A stretch of 64,000 bases of DNA from Hydrogenophaga pseudoflava (GTDB lineage Bacteria > Pseudomonadota > Gammaproteobacteria > Burkholderiales > Burkholderiaceae_C), in NCBI RefSeq assembly GCF_031020795.1, contig NZ_JAVHJP010000002.1, positions 124,001 through 188,000 on the forward strand, given 5' to 3'. Shown one piece after another: positions 62,161-64,000 of this stretch. Both the position numbers and the translations under genes were made by a program. Below the pieces are notes generated by a model. The model had not been told where the DNA came from, ran no database searches, and was given only the letters and a program-made list of their open reading frames with translations. Numbering within the stretch: the stretch's first letter is position 1; each line of letters opens with the position of its first letter.

Positions 62161-64000
62161 GTGCTCTTGCTGATCGTCTTGTTGCCTCTGCTGCTCGGGA
62201 CCGTGGCCACCGCCTGGCTCGGTTCAAGGTCCCGCCCCCTCACCGCCGTCGCCGCGGGCCTGGTCACCGCCGCGTCGCTGGCGCTGCTGCTGGCCCAGGC
62301 ACCAGCGGTGTTCGACGGCCAGGCGGTGATGAACGCCTGGCCCTGGGTGCCCGAGATCGGCCTGGCGCTGAGCTTCCGGCTCGACGGCCTGTCGCTGATG
62401 TTCGCCGGACTGATCCTGTTCATCGGCCTGCTGATCGTGCAGTACGCGGCTTACTACCTTGCGCCCGAGGACTCGGCTGGCAAGTTCTACAGCTTCATGA
62501 TGTTGTTCATGGCCGCCATGCTGGGTGTGGTGCTGTCGGACAACCTGCTGCTGCTGGTGGTGTTCTGGGAGCTGACCAGCGTCTCGTCCTTTCTGCTGAT
62601 CGGTTTCTGGAGCCACCGCGCCGATGCGCGCGCCGGGGCGCGGCAGGCGCTGGCCGTGACCGGCGGCGGGGGGCTGGCGATGCTGGGCGGCTTCGTGCTG
62701 CTGGGGCAGATTGCGGGCACCTACGAGATCAGCGCCATGGCGGCGAACGTGGCGGCCATCCAGGCCGATGCGCGCTTCGTGCCCGCGCTGCTGCTGATCC
62801 TGCTGGGCGCCTTCACCAAGAGCGCGCAGTTCCCGTTCCATTTCTGGCTGCCCGACGCCATGGCCGCGCCCACGCCGGTCTCGGCCTACCTGCACTCGGC
62901 CACCATGGTCAAGGCCGGCGTGTTCCTGCTGATGCGCCTGTACCCGGTGCTGGCCGGCACCGGGCATTTCGAGATCATCGTCAGTGCGGCCGGCCTGGCC
63001 ACGGTGCTGTTTGCGGCCTTCATTGCCATCTTCAAACACGACCTCAAGGGCCTGCTGGCGTACTCCACCGTCAGCCACCTGGGCCTGGTGGTGTTCCTCA
63101 TCGGCCTGGGTTCGCCGCTGGCCGCGGTGGCGGCGGTGTTCCACGTGCTCAACCACGCGGCCTTCAAGGCCTCGCTGTTCATGATCGCAGGCATCGTCGA
63201 CCACGAGACCCGTTCGCGCGACATGCGCCAGCTGGGCGGGCTGTGGAAGTTCATGCCCTGGACGGCCACGCTGTCCATGGTGGCGGCCGCGTCCATGGCC
63301 GGTGTGCCGCTGACCAACGGCTTCCTGTCCAAGGAGATGTTCTTCACCGAGGCTGTCGTTGGCGGCAGCGCTCTGACGGGTGATGCCTACGCCTGGCTGG
63401 TGCCCGTGCTGGTGACGCTGGCCGGCGTGTTCAGCGTGGCCTATTCGCTGCGCTTCGTGCACGACACCTGCTTCAACGGCGAACTCGGCGATGTGCCGAA
63501 CGATCATCCCCACGAGCCGCCGCTGGGCATGAAGCTGCCGGCCATGCTGCTGGTGACGCTGTGCATCGGGGTCGGCCTGCTGCCGGCCATCACCTTCGGC
63601 CCGCTGGTGCACGTGGCCGCCACCGCGCTGGTGGGAGGGACGCTGCCGGAATACCACCTGGCGATCTGGCACGGCTTCAACCTGCCGCTGCTGATGAGCG
63701 CGATCGCGCTGGGGTTGGGCATCGGCCTGTACCTGTGGCTCGCCAAGGGCCGGCGGCTGCACCGCATCAGCTCGGAAGACTGGTTCGGGGCCGCCACCGG
63801 GCGCGCCATCTTCGAATGGCTGATCGACCGCGTGTTTGGCCTTTCGGGCCGCCTCACGGTGCGGCTGGAAACCGGTTCGTTGCAGCGCTATGTGGGCTGG
63901 CTGCTGCTGGCGGCGCTCGTGCTGGGCGCGCGGCCGTTCCTGGAGGGCGGCATCGGCACCGGCGAGCGGATCCAGATGCCGGCCACGCCGCTGGCATGGG
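62161..64000 (+). CDS. mrpA: Mrp-type Na+/H+ antiporter subunit A, partial
   Basis: The first 613 codons of a large membrane protein, open to the end of the window. It is a proton-translocating subunit of the Mrp/Pha/Mnh cation/proton antiporter, related to NuoL. Signature segments are FRLDGLSLMFAGLILFIGLL, VVFWELTSVSSFLLIGFW, FWLPDAMAAPTPVSAYLHSA with the conserved Lys in ATMVKAGVFLLMRL, and KHDLKGLLAYSTVSHLGLVV. The GTG at 62161 is the first start after an in-frame stop (62131) and has AAGGA 7 nt upstream. Full MrpA proteins have about 950 aa, so roughly a third is missing. Confidence 0.92.
   Translation, partial: MLLLIVLLPLLLGTVATAWLGSRSRPLTAVAAGLVTAASLALLLAQAPAVFDGQAVMNAWPWVPEIGLALSFRLDGLSLMFAGLILFIGLLIVQYAAYYLAPEDSAGKFYSFMMLFMAAMLGVVLSDNLLLLVVFWELTSVSSFLLIGFWSHRADARAGARQALAVTGGGGLAMLGGFVLLGQIAGTYEISAMAANVAAIQADARFVPALLLILLGAFTKSAQFPFHFWLPDAMAAPTPVSAYLHSATMVKAGVFLLMRLYPVLAGTGHFEIIVSAAGLATVLFAAFIAIFKHDLKGLLAYSTVSHLGLVVFLIGLGSPLAAVAAVFHVLNHAAFKASLFMIAGIVDHETRSRDMRQLGGLWKFMPWTATLSMVAAASMAGVPLTNGFLSKEMFFTEAVVGGSALTGDAYAWLVPVLVTLAGVFSVAYSLRFVHDTCFNGELGDVPNDHPHEPPLGMKLPAMLLVTLCIGVGLLPAITFGPLVHVAATALVGGTLPEYHLAIWHGFNLPLLMSAIALGLGIGLYLWLAKGRRLHRISSEDWFGAATGRAIFEWLIDRVFGLSGRLTVRLETGSLQRYVGWLLLAALVLGARPFLEGGIGTGERIQMPATPLAW

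Overview
The window is about 64 kb of dense, very G+C-rich chromosomal DNA from a betaproteobacterium. It most resembles Burkholderiales, family Comamonadaceae (a Hydrogenophaga/Acidovorax-like organism). The signs are a Comamonas-type trimeric porin, a phasin with a PhaR-like operator, TRAP transport genes, the neighbour pairs dapA-bamC and xseB-ispA-dxs, and many genes whose -10 box lies 6 nt before the start codon with no Shine-Dalgarno sequence. I see no rRNA, tRNA, CRISPR array, insertion sequence or prophage. No stretch over 300 bases lacks a gene. Family calls are from recognition of motifs and layout, without database searches.

Layout. 0-2.4 kb: UvrD-type helicase. 2.5-15 kb: a block I read as a phosphate-starvation (Pho) island. 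It holds a secreted phytase-like protein, a 59-codon small ORF, phosphatidylserine decarboxylase, a membrane-anchored class III aminotransferase, an Mpo1-like membrane protein, a GT4 glycosyltransferase and a 5'-nucleotidase lipoprotein. A porin, an alpha/beta hydrolase and an M14 peptidase sit among them. Five genes carry a PhoB-like box followed after exactly 10 nt by a -10-like hexamer; a sixth has a weaker copy. 15-27 kb: BPSS1780-like membrane protein, thrB, a DUF2782-like protein, polA, dienelactone hydrolase, ZIP transporter and two tandem paralogous PAS histidine kinases. 27-33.4 kb: sulfurtransferase, DMT exporter, Rieske oxygenase, then xseB-ispA-dxs. 33.6-37.8 kb: TRAP transporter and dut. 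37.8-44.7 kb: a divergent FKBP/ribosomal-oxygenase pair sharing a 14-bp promoter, a hypothetical protein, an Ala-rich lipoprotein, and the reverse-strand run MFS, 42-aa membrane protein, methyltransferase, dapA, bamC.

44.8-50.2 kb: topoisomerase IV operon parE-lytic transglycosylase-parC plus a small membrane protein, behind a LexA-like box. 50.3-53.9 kb: MBL-fold hydrolase, type III PLP amino-acid lyase/deaminase, phasin and an SMR-like transporter. 54-57.4 kb: HAD-UbiA fusion, GT-C glycosyltransferase and methyltransferase, probably for polyprenyl-linked envelope glycan. 57.5-64 kb: RidA, NhaD-type antiporter, rmuC, MFS and the start of an Mrp-type antiporter subunit A that runs off the window.

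How the genes work together. The main candidate for an undescribed system is the Pho island. It pairs phosphorus scavenging (phytase-like protein, 5'-nucleotidase) with genes suited to making phosphorus-free membrane lipid (glycosyltransferase, Mpo1-like protein, lipid-anchored-looking aminotransferase), and a PhoB-like box lies just upstream of psd. The promoter pattern is read directly from the sequence; the lipid-remodelling interpretation is inference.
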